Shown here: piece by piece, positions 8,402 through 14,783 of the stretch
Layout of the letters: each line of letters begins with the position of its first letter
Numbering within the stretch: the stretch's first letter is position 1
From: an uncultured Erysipelotrichaceae bacterium
GTDB taxonomy: Bacteria > Bacillota_I > Bacilli_A > RF39 > UBA660
NCBI GenBank assembly: GCA_902783555.1
Contig: CACZRB010000056.1
Span: forward strand, 1 to 33,016
Direction: 5' to 3'
Length of the DNA stretch: 33,016 bases
Position numbers and translations under genes: made by a program
Notes under the pieces: generated by a model
Told to the model about the DNA's origin: nothing
The model's database searches: none
What the model saw: only the letters and a program-made list of their open reading frames with translations

Positions 8402-9151
8402 TTACCAACTACCTGACCATGTTGCAGTAGCAGTTGACATAGTATCAAAATAACTGGAAACTGAACTTTCATGTACTATCCCATTTGTTCCAATAGTATG
8501 CTTTTTAGCATTTGTTAAACTTATTGTACTTGTAGCATGTGCGTAATCACCAAATGCTTTTTGAGTCAATATAGTTGCATTGACATTCTTTTCTACATTA
8601 AAATATAATTTTGCACTTAACGAACTAATGCTTCCTGTAGGAAGTTGGAATGTAGCAGTTGTCCCTGTAGAAGAAGTATATATAGATGCAGATGAAGAAG
8701 TTTGATTATCGTAAGTTAATAAGAAGTTGGCATTGCCACTTAATTTAACACTTTGATAATGGCCAATTCCTATAATATCATAACTTCTAGTGGCTGGCAT
8801 TAATTTCCAATTTAATACAACTTGATACTTATATTTTGATCCATTTGCAGATATTGATGTAGTCATTTTTTTATATGTGGTTTCAGTGTACCCATTTCCT
8901 CTTAACAGAATATTATCTAATGTAGGTATTACAGAATTATACTCATCTTCAGATATTTCTTGAGTATAACTATAATTATTCTCAAGTGGATTATATACTA
9001 TAGAATTAGTATCACTAAAACCATAATTATATGTTATTGTCTTATAATATTTTGTTTCAGTAACAATATCTTCATTATTACTATTATCTGCAAAAACCAA
9101 ACATGGAAATATGGAAATAATTCCTCCAATAATAAATAATAACTTTTTCAA
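8402..9151 (-). CDS. Secreted protein A, paralogue of the protein at 10367-11320
   Basis: A 249-residue protein starting at TTG with a signal peptide (KKLLFIIGGIISIFPCLVFA, cleavage near residue 22). An N-terminal region of about 70 residues (possible propeptide) is followed by a beta-rich domain with MPATRSYDIIGIG near residue 118, HATSTISLTNAKK, and GTNGIVHESSVSSYFDTM near the end. The same signatures in the same order occur in the secreted protein at 10367-11320 (NPSTRSVDVLAI, HATTGVLLSTSK, GGVLVYNPSSYANYYDGM), so the two are homologous. AAAGGAG precedes the start by about 11 bases. The shared motif lies about 85 bases upstream. Function unknown; a secreted effector or antimicrobial is a guess from context. 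Confidence 0.75.
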   Translation of the reverse strand: MKKLLFIIGGIISIFPCLVFADNSNNEDIVTETKYYKTITYNYGFSDTNSIVYNPLENNYSYTQEISEDEYNSVIPTLDNILLRGNGYTETTYKKMTTSISANGSKYKYQVVLNWKLMPATRSYDIIGIGHYQSVKLSGNANFLLTYDNQTSSSASIYTSSTGTTATFQLPTGSISSLSAKLYFNVEKNVNATILTQKAFGDYAHATSTISLTNAKKHTIGTNGIVHESSVSSYFDTMSTATATWSGSW

Positions 9152-9213
9152 ATTTGCTTTTTCTCCTTTCTGTTTTAAGATTACTATAAAAGTTATAATA
9201 ATATAAGCACTTA

Positions 9214-9256
9214 TAAATAGATATTAGTCGCTTATTTAGCGACTAATATCTATTTA
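9214..9256 (-). promoter_or_regulatory. Perfect 19-bp inverted repeat; shared operator motif, copy 2
   Basis: Arms of 19 bases (9214-9232 and 9238-9256) pair without a mismatch around a five-base loop. The inner part is GTCGCT-tattt-AGCGAC, the same words as in the other three copies. On the minus strand GCGACT is followed after 16 bases by TGC and a TATATT-like box, about 85 bases before secreted protein A. It also contains the stop codon of the upstream regulator gene, so it may serve as terminator and operator at once. Confidence 0.7.
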
Positions 9257-9968
9257 AAGGCATTTCTATAATTATCTCTTGTTGATTATCATAATATTTT
9301 AAAACTAACTTAACATTTAAATCTTCGTTACAATTACGACTATTTTTATAAGAAAAACTTATATTATCTAATAAATCACTAATTATTACATTTTCATCAT
9401 TATCAATTCCTTTTTCTTCAATAAATTCATCATTTAAATATAATAATAAAGATATTTCTTTACTTTTTATTTCTTTATCAGTTCCAATGTATATATCATT
9501 ATAATTTATATCATCAATTAAAATCATTATATTATATGAATTATATATTAATGTTCCCAATATATCAAATCTATCATCACTGGATTTTAAAGAATAAATT
9601 TTATATTCATTTTTAGTTTTATAATTATAAAAAATTAAAAAAACTGATAGAATTGTAATAATAATAGTTATAAAAATAATTGTTATTTTATATTTATATT
9701 TATTATTATAATATTTTATTGTTGTAATAGTAGAAGAATTATTATCTTTATTATTATCTTCTATTTTACCATGCAAAATATCATTAACTGTTACTCCAAG
9801 ACTTTCTGCCAAAATATCTAAAACTGATATATCTGGGGCATAAACACCAGTTTCCCATTTTGATATTGTTCGTCTATCAACATTTATTAACTTTCCAAGT
9901 TGTTCTTGAGTCAAGTTTTTTTCTTTTCTTTTTTCAGCAATAAAACTCCCTATTTTGTTTAAATCCAT
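9243..9968 (-). CDS. Membrane-anchored XRE-family regulator
   Basis: A 241-residue one-component regulator. Residues about 5-62 form a helix-turn-helix (IAEKRKEKNLTQEQLGKLI, then RRTISKWETGVYAPDISVLDILAESLG). A linker follows, then one membrane helix at about 92-112 (ITIIFITIIITILSVFLIFY) and an outer domain of about 125 residues, strand-rich and acidic. DNA binding inside and a domain outside suggest direct coupling of an external signal to transcription. Its own upstream region carries copy 3 of the shared motif, and copy 2 follows it, so it is the leading candidate to bind that motif and to regulate itself and the secreted genes. Regulation is inference. Confidence 0.85.
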   Translation of the reverse strand: MDLNKIGSFIAEKRKEKNLTQEQLGKLINVDRRTISKWETGVYAPDISVLDILAESLGVTVNDILHGKIEDNNKDNNSSTITTIKYYNNKYKYKITIIFITIIITILSVFLIFYNYKTKNEYKIYSLKSSDDRFDILGTLIYNSYNIMILIDDINYNDIYIGTDKEIKSKEISLLLYLNDEFIEEKGIDNDENVIISDLLDNISFSYKNSRNCNEDLNVKLVLKYYDNQQEIIIEMPLNRY

Positions 9969-10126
9969 ACTACATCACCTGCTTGATATTATATAATATT
10001 CATTTATATAATAAAATAAATAATCAATAAAATCTATTAAAAAAATGTGAAACCAATTCACATAAGCAAATTATTTAATATAATAGTAAAATATAATTTC
10101 TATTACTCCCAAAATCTACATGCAAA

Positions 10127-10167
10127 AAGCGAATAATTTTGTCGCTAAATGCTAAATTTATTCGCTT
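10127..10167 (-). promoter_or_regulatory. Shared cargo operator/promoter motif, copy 3
   Basis: AAGCGAATAA (10127-10136) and TTATTCGCTT (10158-10167) are perfect inverted arms, with GTCGCT between them. On the minus strand GCGACA is followed after 15 bases by TGC and a -10-like region. It is about 165 bases before the membrane-anchored XRE gene, the only gene it can drive. Confidence 0.6.
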
Positions 10168-10193
10168 AAAAATTAATAATTTAATAATATATA

Positions 10194-10349
10194 CTAATAC
10201 CTTTCTTGAAGTGCTGTTGGAATATAAGAAATATCAGTAATATAGCTTATGTTAGTTCCTCCTGTTGCGTTTACAAGACCAACTGCAATAGCTCCACCAT
10301 CTACATCAAGTCTTGGTATAAAGACTGGGCTACTACTATCAGTAATACA
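10194..10349 (-). pseudogene. 3' remnant of a trypsin-like (S1 fold) secreted protease
   Basis: An open frame of 51 codons ending in TAG at 10194. It begins CITDSSSPVFIP and continues with GGAIAVGLVNATGG. This matches the C-terminal part of chymotrypsin-fold proteases, where the nucleophile motif GDSGGPVF is followed by a GxAVGLxSGG strand pair; here the motif reads TDSSSPVF. The frame is closed upstream by TGA within about 30 bases and has no start codon with a ribosome binding site. The rest of the gene is missing. It follows the stop of secreted protein B by about 20 bases in another frame, so part of an older gene was probably deleted here. Confidence 0.45.
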
Positions 10350-10366
10350 ATTAAAATAAATGATTT

Positions 10367-11320
10367 TTAACAATCAATATGACAGCCTGTTGCTACTGTA
10401 TCCTTTACTCCGGCCATGCCATCATAATAATTTGCATATGAACTAGGATTATAAACTAATACTCCACCAAGACCGTTACCAAAAGAATATGATTTTGATG
10501 TTGATAACAATACACCTGTTGTTGCGTGTTGATATGTAGCATAAACATACTCTCCAACGTATTGATCAAATTCTACATACATAGACATATCAAATTGTGA
10601 ACCAGTATCAAATAAATTCATTGACTCTCCGATTCCATAAGTTGTTCTTTTCATATTATTTCCGTCTAAACCGTAGCCTTGTTCATGTAAGCTATTAGAT
10701 TGCGTTGCATAATACCCAACCACATTATTTAATGGCTTAGATGTAGTCCAACGTATAGCTAAAACATCTACAGATCTAGTTGATGGGTTTGAATACCAAT
10801 GTACATCTACTAAAGCTAAGTAATTTGTATTTGTAGGATCATATGCAGATTCGCTATAAGATAATGTAATGCGTTTACTAGTTGTTGTATGCTGCCAAAT
10901 TGGTTCGCTTCTTAATCCATAACTAATAATTTCTTTAGAGGTGTCATGAAGTTTTCCATCAGAAAGAACATGTAAACTTTTATTATTAGCAACTGCTAAT
11001 GCTTCCTCTTCAGTAGCTGGTATAGTTATTGTACTTATAATATTTCCTAGATTATCTTTTACATCAGTAGTTATTGAATATGCTCTTTCTATGTTTATTT
11101 CATTTTGTTCATTGCTTAAATAATTTATTTGTGCTTGTGGTAAAATATTTATAGTAGTATCTGTAAATTTATCCGAAAGAACTTCATATTGTTCTGCAGT
11201 AATAGTTGCACCTTTTTTATTTATAAAGTCGCCATTATCATTTAAAGTAAGTGCATTTACTGATTTCATACTAAATAATGTAGTAATAGCAATACCTAAT
11301 ACAATTATTGTTTTTTTCAT
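10367..11320 (-). CDS. Secreted protein B, larger paralogue of secreted protein A
   Basis: A 317-residue exported protein. The start at 11320 is chosen because AAAGGATG lies just upstream and the signal peptide (KKTIIVLGIAITTLFSMKS, cleavage after VNA near residue 24) begins there; the longer frame from 11344 would spoil it. An acidic N-terminal region of about 110 residues looks like a propeptide. The C-terminal beta-rich domain has the motifs shared with secreted protein A: VHWYSNPSTRSVDVLAI, YQHATTGVLLS, GGVLVYNPSSYANYYDGM. The end has a Cys pair (GCHIDC). The shared motif is about 85 bases upstream. The function is unknown to me. Confidence 0.75.
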   Translation of the reverse strand: MKKTIIVLGIAITTLFSMKSVNALTLNDNGDFINKKGATITAEQYEVLSDKFTDTTINILPQAQINYLSNEQNEINIERAYSITTDVKDNLGNIISTITIPATEEEALAVANNKSLHVLSDGKLHDTSKEIISYGLRSEPIWQHTTTSKRITLSYSESAYDPTNTNYLALVDVHWYSNPSTRSVDVLAIRWTTSKPLNNVVGYYATQSNSLHEQGYGLDGNNMKRTTYGIGESMNLFDTGSQFDMSMYVEFDQYVGEYVYATYQHATTGVLLSTSKSYSFGNGLGGVLVYNPSSYANYYDGMAGVKDTVATGCHIDC

Positions 11321-11396
11321 ATTCTCATCCTTTCTAAGAAACATAATAATTTCTAATTAAAGAATATCATAAAAACAATTAATTATATGTAGCATA

Positions 11397-11416
11397 TTAA
11401 GCGAAATTTGTCGTTA
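11397..11416 (-). promoter_or_regulatory. Shared cargo operator/promoter motif, copy 4
   Basis: On the plus strand AAGCGAAATTTGTCGTT; on the minus strand ACGACA, 14 bases, then TGC followed closely by TATAAT. It stands about 85 bases before the start of secreted protein B. One arm has T in place of C compared with copy 1. Confidence 0.65.
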
Positions 11417-11436
11417 AAAGATAGCAACAAGCAAAT

Positions 11437-12225
11437 TTAATATGAAAGAGAGTTTAAAAAATCTTCTAAAATTGGTCTTCGATTATCTGGATTATCTACA
11501 ATAATAATGTTAATTCTATAAGCAATATTATCATAAACGAAAAGTATATCATAATACCCATTTCTTCTCATTTCAGTATTAAGAGTTAAAATATAACTAT
11601 CCGTTTTTAAATTTTCAATATAATAATTTTCATTTTTTAATGAATCACTAGATTTCCAGCCCACGTAAACGTCATTAGGATAAAATTTTGTTGCAAATGA
11701 GATATGCATATCAATTTTTTTAATCTTGTCATCTAAAACACCATTTACAATAAAGTGGGCAGAGGCTATTTTACCATTTTCTTTTGTTAATGAATATATT
11801 TTTATTTTGTCTGTTTTAAGAATTTTGCTTTTTAGTATTTTGGTATTTAACATTTCTTCTATTTCTGAAATTAAATAATCTTTACTATTTTCTCCTTTTT
11901 GAGGATCAATTTCAGGAAGATTAGCATCATAATTAATTACTTTTCTAAAATCTTCAGATTTTGCTTCAATAGTTTTTCTACCTTCTTTATTTACTGTAGT
12001 AGTTATTTTAATATTATTAATAAATTCTTTGATTTCATCTGCATAAACTATACTAATACTTAAAATAAATACTAAAAATATTGATGATATATATTTAAAA
12101 GTTTTTTTTCTTTTTTGATAAGCTGTATATTTATTTTGTATTTTTTGGCTTATTATTTTACTTTCATCTTCTGAAATATCTATTTTACTAAATTCCTCTT
12201 TGTAATAATCATTTATATTTCTCAT
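11437..12225 (-). CDS. Probable membrane-bound anti-sigma factor
   Basis: A 262-residue protein with a cytoplasmic N-terminus of about 42 residues, one membrane helix at about 43-62 (YISSIFLVFILSISIVYA) and an outer domain of about 200 residues. This is the topology of anti-sigma proteins paired with ECF sigma factors in Firmicutes (DUF4179-like group). Its ATG overlaps the TAA of the sigma gene by one base (TAATG), and GGAGGAG lies within the end of that gene. The cytoplasmic stretch would hold the sigma factor and the outer domain would sense an external signal. No zinc-finger HxxxCxxC motif is seen, so it is not of the ZAS class. Confidence 0.75.
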   Translation of the reverse strand: MRNINDYYKEEFSKIDISEDESKIISQKIQNKYTAYQKRKKTFKYISSIFLVFILSISIVYADEIKEFINNIKITTTVNKEGRKTIEAKSEDFRKVINYDANLPEIDPQKGENSKDYLISEIEEMLNTKILKSKILKTDKIKIYSLTKENGKIASAHFIVNGVLDDKIKKIDMHISFATKFYPNDVYVGWKSSDSLKNENYYIENLKTDSYILTLNTEMRRNGYYDILFVYDNIAYRINIIIVDNPDNRRPILEDFLNSLSY

Positions 12226-12686
12226 TAATTCTCCTCCATTTCTTTTTTTAAAATTTCTCTACCTCTAGATAGTCTCATTTTAATAGAAGATTCAGACTTA
12301 TGCATAATTTTAGCAATTTCTTTTACATTATATCCTTCGTAGTAATGTAAAAATAAGGGAACTCGATAATTCAAAGGTATACTTTTTAAAAAGTAAATTA
12401 AATCATTTTTTGTGTAATCTTCATTATTTATAATATTTTCTTCATTTACAAAACTTAATGTTTTAAATTTAAAAGTTCGTAATAAATCTTTGCAATCATT
12501 TATAGTGATTCTAAAAAGCCATTTTTTTATGTCATTACTTGAATTATTTACTTTTTTAATATTTTTATATAGTTTTAGAAACGATTTTTGCATTATATCC
12601 TCAGCATCTTGTTTATTTAGAACATAACTATATGCTAATCTATAAACATCTTTATAATAAGTCTTATATATTTGCTCAAATTCCAC
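12225..12686 (-). CDS. ECF-type sigma-70 family RNA polymerase sigma factor
   Basis: A 153-residue sigma factor with only regions 2 and 4. Region 2 is about residues 3-70 (YKTYYKDVYRLAYSY, DAEDIMQKSFLKLY, WLFRITINDC) and binds the core enzyme and the -10 element. Region 4 is about 100-150 (IPLNYRVPLFLHYYEGYN, KEIAKIMHKSESSIKMRLSRG) and binds the -35 element. The start is GTG at 12686, with AGAGGTG about 11 bases upstream. It is directly followed by its probable anti-sigma factor. A possible -10 TATTAT lies near 12755. The shared cargo motif is not found upstream of this gene, so simple autoregulation through that motif is not supported. Confidence 0.92.
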   Translation of the reverse strand: MEFEQIYKTYYKDVYRLAYSYVLNKQDAEDIMQKSFLKLYKNIKKVNNSSNDIKKWLFRITINDCKDLLRTFKFKTLSFVNEENIINNEDYTKNDLIYFLKSIPLNYRVPLFLHYYEGYNVKEIAKIMHKSESSIKMRLSRGREILKKEMEEN

Positions 12687-12937
12687 TAAAATTATTCACC
12701 TCTTTCTACTATTATTAAATAATTCTTATTTACCTTTCTATTTTTTAATAACTCCTTTCATTATAATAACGAATGAAACAATTAAAAAGTCACATTTTTA
12801 TTTATTATATCAGAAATTAAATCTTAACAATTTAAAAAATAATTGAATAGAATAGATAATGCTCATTTAATAGGCTAAATAATGTTACATTATCTGATAA
12901 TTTTTTGTAAATAAAACTAAGATAATACATATCTTAG

Positions 12938-13375
12938 CTAAATTTGCCTATTATTTTGGGAATTACTAAATATTAGGTCATTATATTCTTTTTTTATAAT
13001 TCCTTTAGTTTTTTCGTATATTTCATTTTTATAAATAATTCTTTCATCATAATATTCACAATAATTATTAAGTTCATAAAAAATATCTTCCACTTTTTTA
13101 TCATCAATTTTATACATTACATAGTTTAAATAGCATTCATAAGCTAACATACTTGCATAAGAATCTATAATTACTTTTTTACGATATAAGTCATCATCTA
13201 AAGCATTTTTTATCAATTCAACTACTTCTTTATAATCATTATCATTTAAAACAATTACATCTTTAATATGATCTAAATTATAGTATTCTTTTTCAATATA
13301 GCCAGATACTCCTAGGTCAAATAATCGCTTTTGTACTTTAATTAAATAGTTTTCTTCGAATATAAAAATAGTACA
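12938..13375 (-). pseudogene. Unknown gene fragment without a start codon
   Basis: An open frame of about 145 codons closed on the 5' side by TAA at 13376-13378. The only start-like codon is a TTG at 13216, without a clear ribosome binding site, and sensible-looking sequence continues upstream of it (FEENYLIKVQKRLFDLGVSG). The protein is helical, acidic and rich in Tyr (LAYECYLNYVMYKIDDKK). I recognise no family. A 5'-truncated gene near the element's right end is the simplest reading; translation of 92 residues from the TTG is possible. Confidence 0.45.
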
Positions 13376-13378
13376 TTA

Positions 13379-13619
13379 TATTAATTTTTGTACTACGATA
13401 AATCAATTTTCCAAATCTTAATCAACCGATATCGGTGCATATTATTGATTAATTTTTGCTTTCTTTTTGTTTTTCTTGTTTTCTTCTTTTTTCATAAATT
13501 TTTTTCCTTTCTTTTTCTATATATTTTTACTTTATTTATTTTTTTTGTCTAAAGTAAAAGACAAATGGTAATAATTCCTATTGCTATATTCTACATTTAT
13601 ATCACCCCTTTCAAGCAAT
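13379..13619. other. Right-end intergenic region of the element
   Basis: A stretch of about 240 bases without a recognised gene. It holds an inverted repeat at 13418-13452, and a 17-codon Lys-rich ORF at 13442-13495 (minus) with AAAGGA upstream that is too short to trust. On the minus strand a very good ribosome binding site (AAAGGGGTGAT) is followed by ATG and immediately by TAG (13591-13596). Confidence 0.4.
13418..13452. repeat. Nested inverted repeat with 12-bp palindrome
   Basis: The outer arms TTAATCAA (13418-13425) and TTGATTAA (13445-13452) enclose most of the perfect palindrome ACCGATATCGGT (13425-13436). It is GC-richer than its surroundings and could be a protein binding site in the right end of the element. 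Confidence 0.45.
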
Positions 13620-13652
13620 AAAAAAAGACCTAATCCATTGATTGAAGTCTTA
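13620..13652 (-). terminator. Terminator inside the right end of the element
   Basis: On the minus strand AAGAC..GTCTT (13625-13629 with 13647-13651) with inner pairing AATC/GATT, followed by a run of T. It would stop transcripts that enter the element from the amidase promoter. Confidence 0.65.
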
Positions 13653-13659
13653 TATTTAT

Positions 13660-13686
13660 TTACCTTGTTAAACCGTACTCTCCATG
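13660..13686. other. Right attachment site
   Basis: TTACCTTGT (13660-13668), six bases, GTAC (13675-13678), then core CTCCATG (13680-13686). It mirrors the left site arm for arm. The flank beyond 13686 is the 5' part of the amidase gene. Confidence 0.85.
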
Positions 13687-13806
13687 ACCAGCATCTATAA
13701 TAATAGTTTTACCAATTAGTGGAAATATACTATCACATGCATTAACCTTAAATATTGAAAATAGCGTTATTAAAATTATTAACAATAAAATAGAAATTCT
13801 TTTCAT
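13680..13806 (-). pseudogene. N-acetylmuramoyl-L-alanine amidase, 5' part split by element
   Basis: N-terminal 42 codons of the split amidase. After a start-like region comes a hydrophobic signal segment (ISILLLIILITLFSIFKVNA), then GKTIIIDAGHG, whose His is the first zinc ligand of Amidase_3 enzymes. Beyond the core the frame enters the element (EYGLTR) and stops at TAA 13660-13662. The only nearby ATG (13805-13807) is followed by five A, which puts it one base out of frame with the amidase. With four A the protein would start MKRISILLL, a normal signal peptide. So this part either has a one-base insertion or is misread here. The hydrolase gene to its right ends in a terminator, so the amidase had its own promoter. 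Confidence 0.85.
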
Positions 13807-13831
13807 AATAAATCATACTTTTAAATTAATA

Positions 13832-13856
13832 AAAAAATACCTATTTAAAGGTATTA
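13832..13856 (-). terminator. Terminator after the alpha/beta hydrolase gene
   Basis: On the minus strand AATACC/GGTATT form a stem overlapping the stop codon, followed by a run of seven T. It separates the hydrolase gene from the amidase gene. Confidence 0.75.
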
Positions 13857-14693
13857 ATCTAATGATTTATTATCTAATAATATATCAAGTAATTCTTTAT
13901 TAGGAAAAGCAGCTGCAATTGTATCATGAGTTTCTCCATTATATGTATTAATGAAAGCTTTCCCACCTAATTCATTAATTCTATTAACAGTATCAGTCAT
14001 TTTATTATTTACCGTTTTTTCAGGATAACCTCTATTTCCAGATATAGCGTATATTGGAACTTTAACTAAATTATTATAATTTAGTTCAGTAGTTGGATGC
14101 CAACTAATCGGACAAGCAGCAGAAAAATAATCTCCATATAAGCTAATCATATTCCAAACACCCATTGACCCACGAGATGCCCCCATAATTATTATTTTAT
14201 TTTTATTAATATGATGTTCATCTACAACACTATCAATTAATTCTTTTAAATTTAAACTAACACTTTTGCTTATCCAATCTCTTTTAGATCTATGAGGCGC
14301 TATAAAAATAAATGAATTATCCATATATGAATCTAAAATAAAATTATATAATGGAAGTTTAGTAATTGATTTCAAACTATATGTTTCACCATCACCATGC
14401 AAATAAACAATTAATGGCATATCATAAGTAGGATTATTAGATACTATTTTATAATAATTAATAGTCGTATTATTACTAGTTTTAAACTTTTCTAAACTCG
14501 CACCACTTTTTATATTTAATGTTGTTTTTAAAGTAAGTAAATCTTCTTTATCATCAATTTCTTCAAGATTATCAATAGATATTAATTCTATGCTTTCTAC
14601 TTTATCATTTAACTCATTTTTATTATTTAATAGTAATACTATAAATAAAAATATTATAATACTTAAAAATAAGAATAACTTCTTGATTGTCAT
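13854..14693 (-). CDS. Membrane-anchored alpha/beta-hydrolase (esterase-like)
   Basis: A 279-residue hydrolase tethered by an N-terminal helix (KLFLFLSIIIFLFIVLLLN) with the catalytic domain outside the cell. The oxyanion region is LIVYLHGDGE, the nucleophile elbow is GASRG (the G-x-S-x-G motif) in IIIMGASRGSMGVW, and the catalytic His is in GETHDTIAAAF. The layout resembles esterase/PHB-depolymerase-like or peptidase-S9-like hydrolases; the acid residue cannot be fixed by eye. The substrate is unknown, plausibly an acyl or ester group on envelope polymers or diet-derived esters. AGGTGG lies six bases before the ATG. It stands alone after the terminator of the leucine-rich-repeat gene. Confidence 0.85.
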   Translation of the reverse strand: MTIKKLFLFLSIIIFLFIVLLLNNKNELNDKVESIELISIDNLEEIDDKEDLLTLKTTLNIKSGASLEKFKTSNNTTINYYKIVSNNPTYDMPLIVYLHGDGETYSLKSITKLPLYNFILDSYMDNSFIFIAPHRSKRDWISKSVSLNLKELIDSVVDEHHINKNKIIIMGASRGSMGVWNMISLYGDYFSAACPISWHPTTELNYNNLVKVPIYAISGNRGYPEKTVNNKMTDTVNRINELGGKAFINTYNGETHDTIAAAFPNKELLDILLDNKSLD

Positions 14694-14756
14694 TTAAAAC
14701 CACCTGTAATTTTGTATTCTAACATAATAAAAATTAAATTAAAAGATTTTCAATAT

Positions 14757-14783
14757 AAAAAGCAATAATTAATTATCGCTTTT
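14757..14783 (-). terminator. Terminator after the leucine-rich-repeat gene
   Basis: AAAAGC..GCTTTT with inner ATAATTAATTAT pairing forms a hairpin over the stop codon on the minus strand, with T-rich ends. Confidence 0.65.

Larger units (their letters stand above)
1556..13686. mobile_element. 12.1-kb serine-recombinase integrative element in the amidase gene
   Basis: The boundaries come from a 7-bp direct repeat CTCCATG at 1556-1562 and 13680-13686, and from the amidase gene being cut at this repeat with its reading frame intact across the join. Next to each copy, inside the element, are matching inverted arms: ACAAGGTAA at 1579-1587 and TTACCTTGT at 13660-13668, with GTAC at the same distance (six bases) from each. 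The large serine recombinase gene ends one base beyond the left arm. No relaxase, replication, capsid or portal gene is seen, so it looks like a non-conjugative island or a mobilised remnant. The cargo is secreted proteins, an ABC transporter and regulators. Confidence 0.9.

Noticed and set aside
9969-10126. CRISPR-like or tandem repeats in AT-rich gaps
   Set aside because: Repeated words are short A/T runs without regular spacing; only the AGCGA/TCGCT motif recurs in a meaningful way.
10367-11344. Longer start (ATG 11344) for secreted protein B
   Set aside because: It would put charged residues ahead of the signal peptide, and the ribosome binding site lies inside it.
12225-12686. ECF sigma factor as the reader of the shared cargo motif
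   Set aside because: Possible, but the motif is symmetric, as for a dimeric repressor, and no copy is found before the sigma gene itself, so the membrane-anchored XRE protein is the better candidate.
13442-13495. 17-codon Lys-rich ORF on the minus strand with AAAGGA upstream
   Set aside because: Too short and of low complexity (mostly Lys, Asn, Glu), as expected by chance in this AT-rich DNA.
1556-13686. The element as a prophage or a conjugative element
   Set aside because: No capsid, portal, terminase, holin, relaxase, coupling protein or type IV secretion gene is present.
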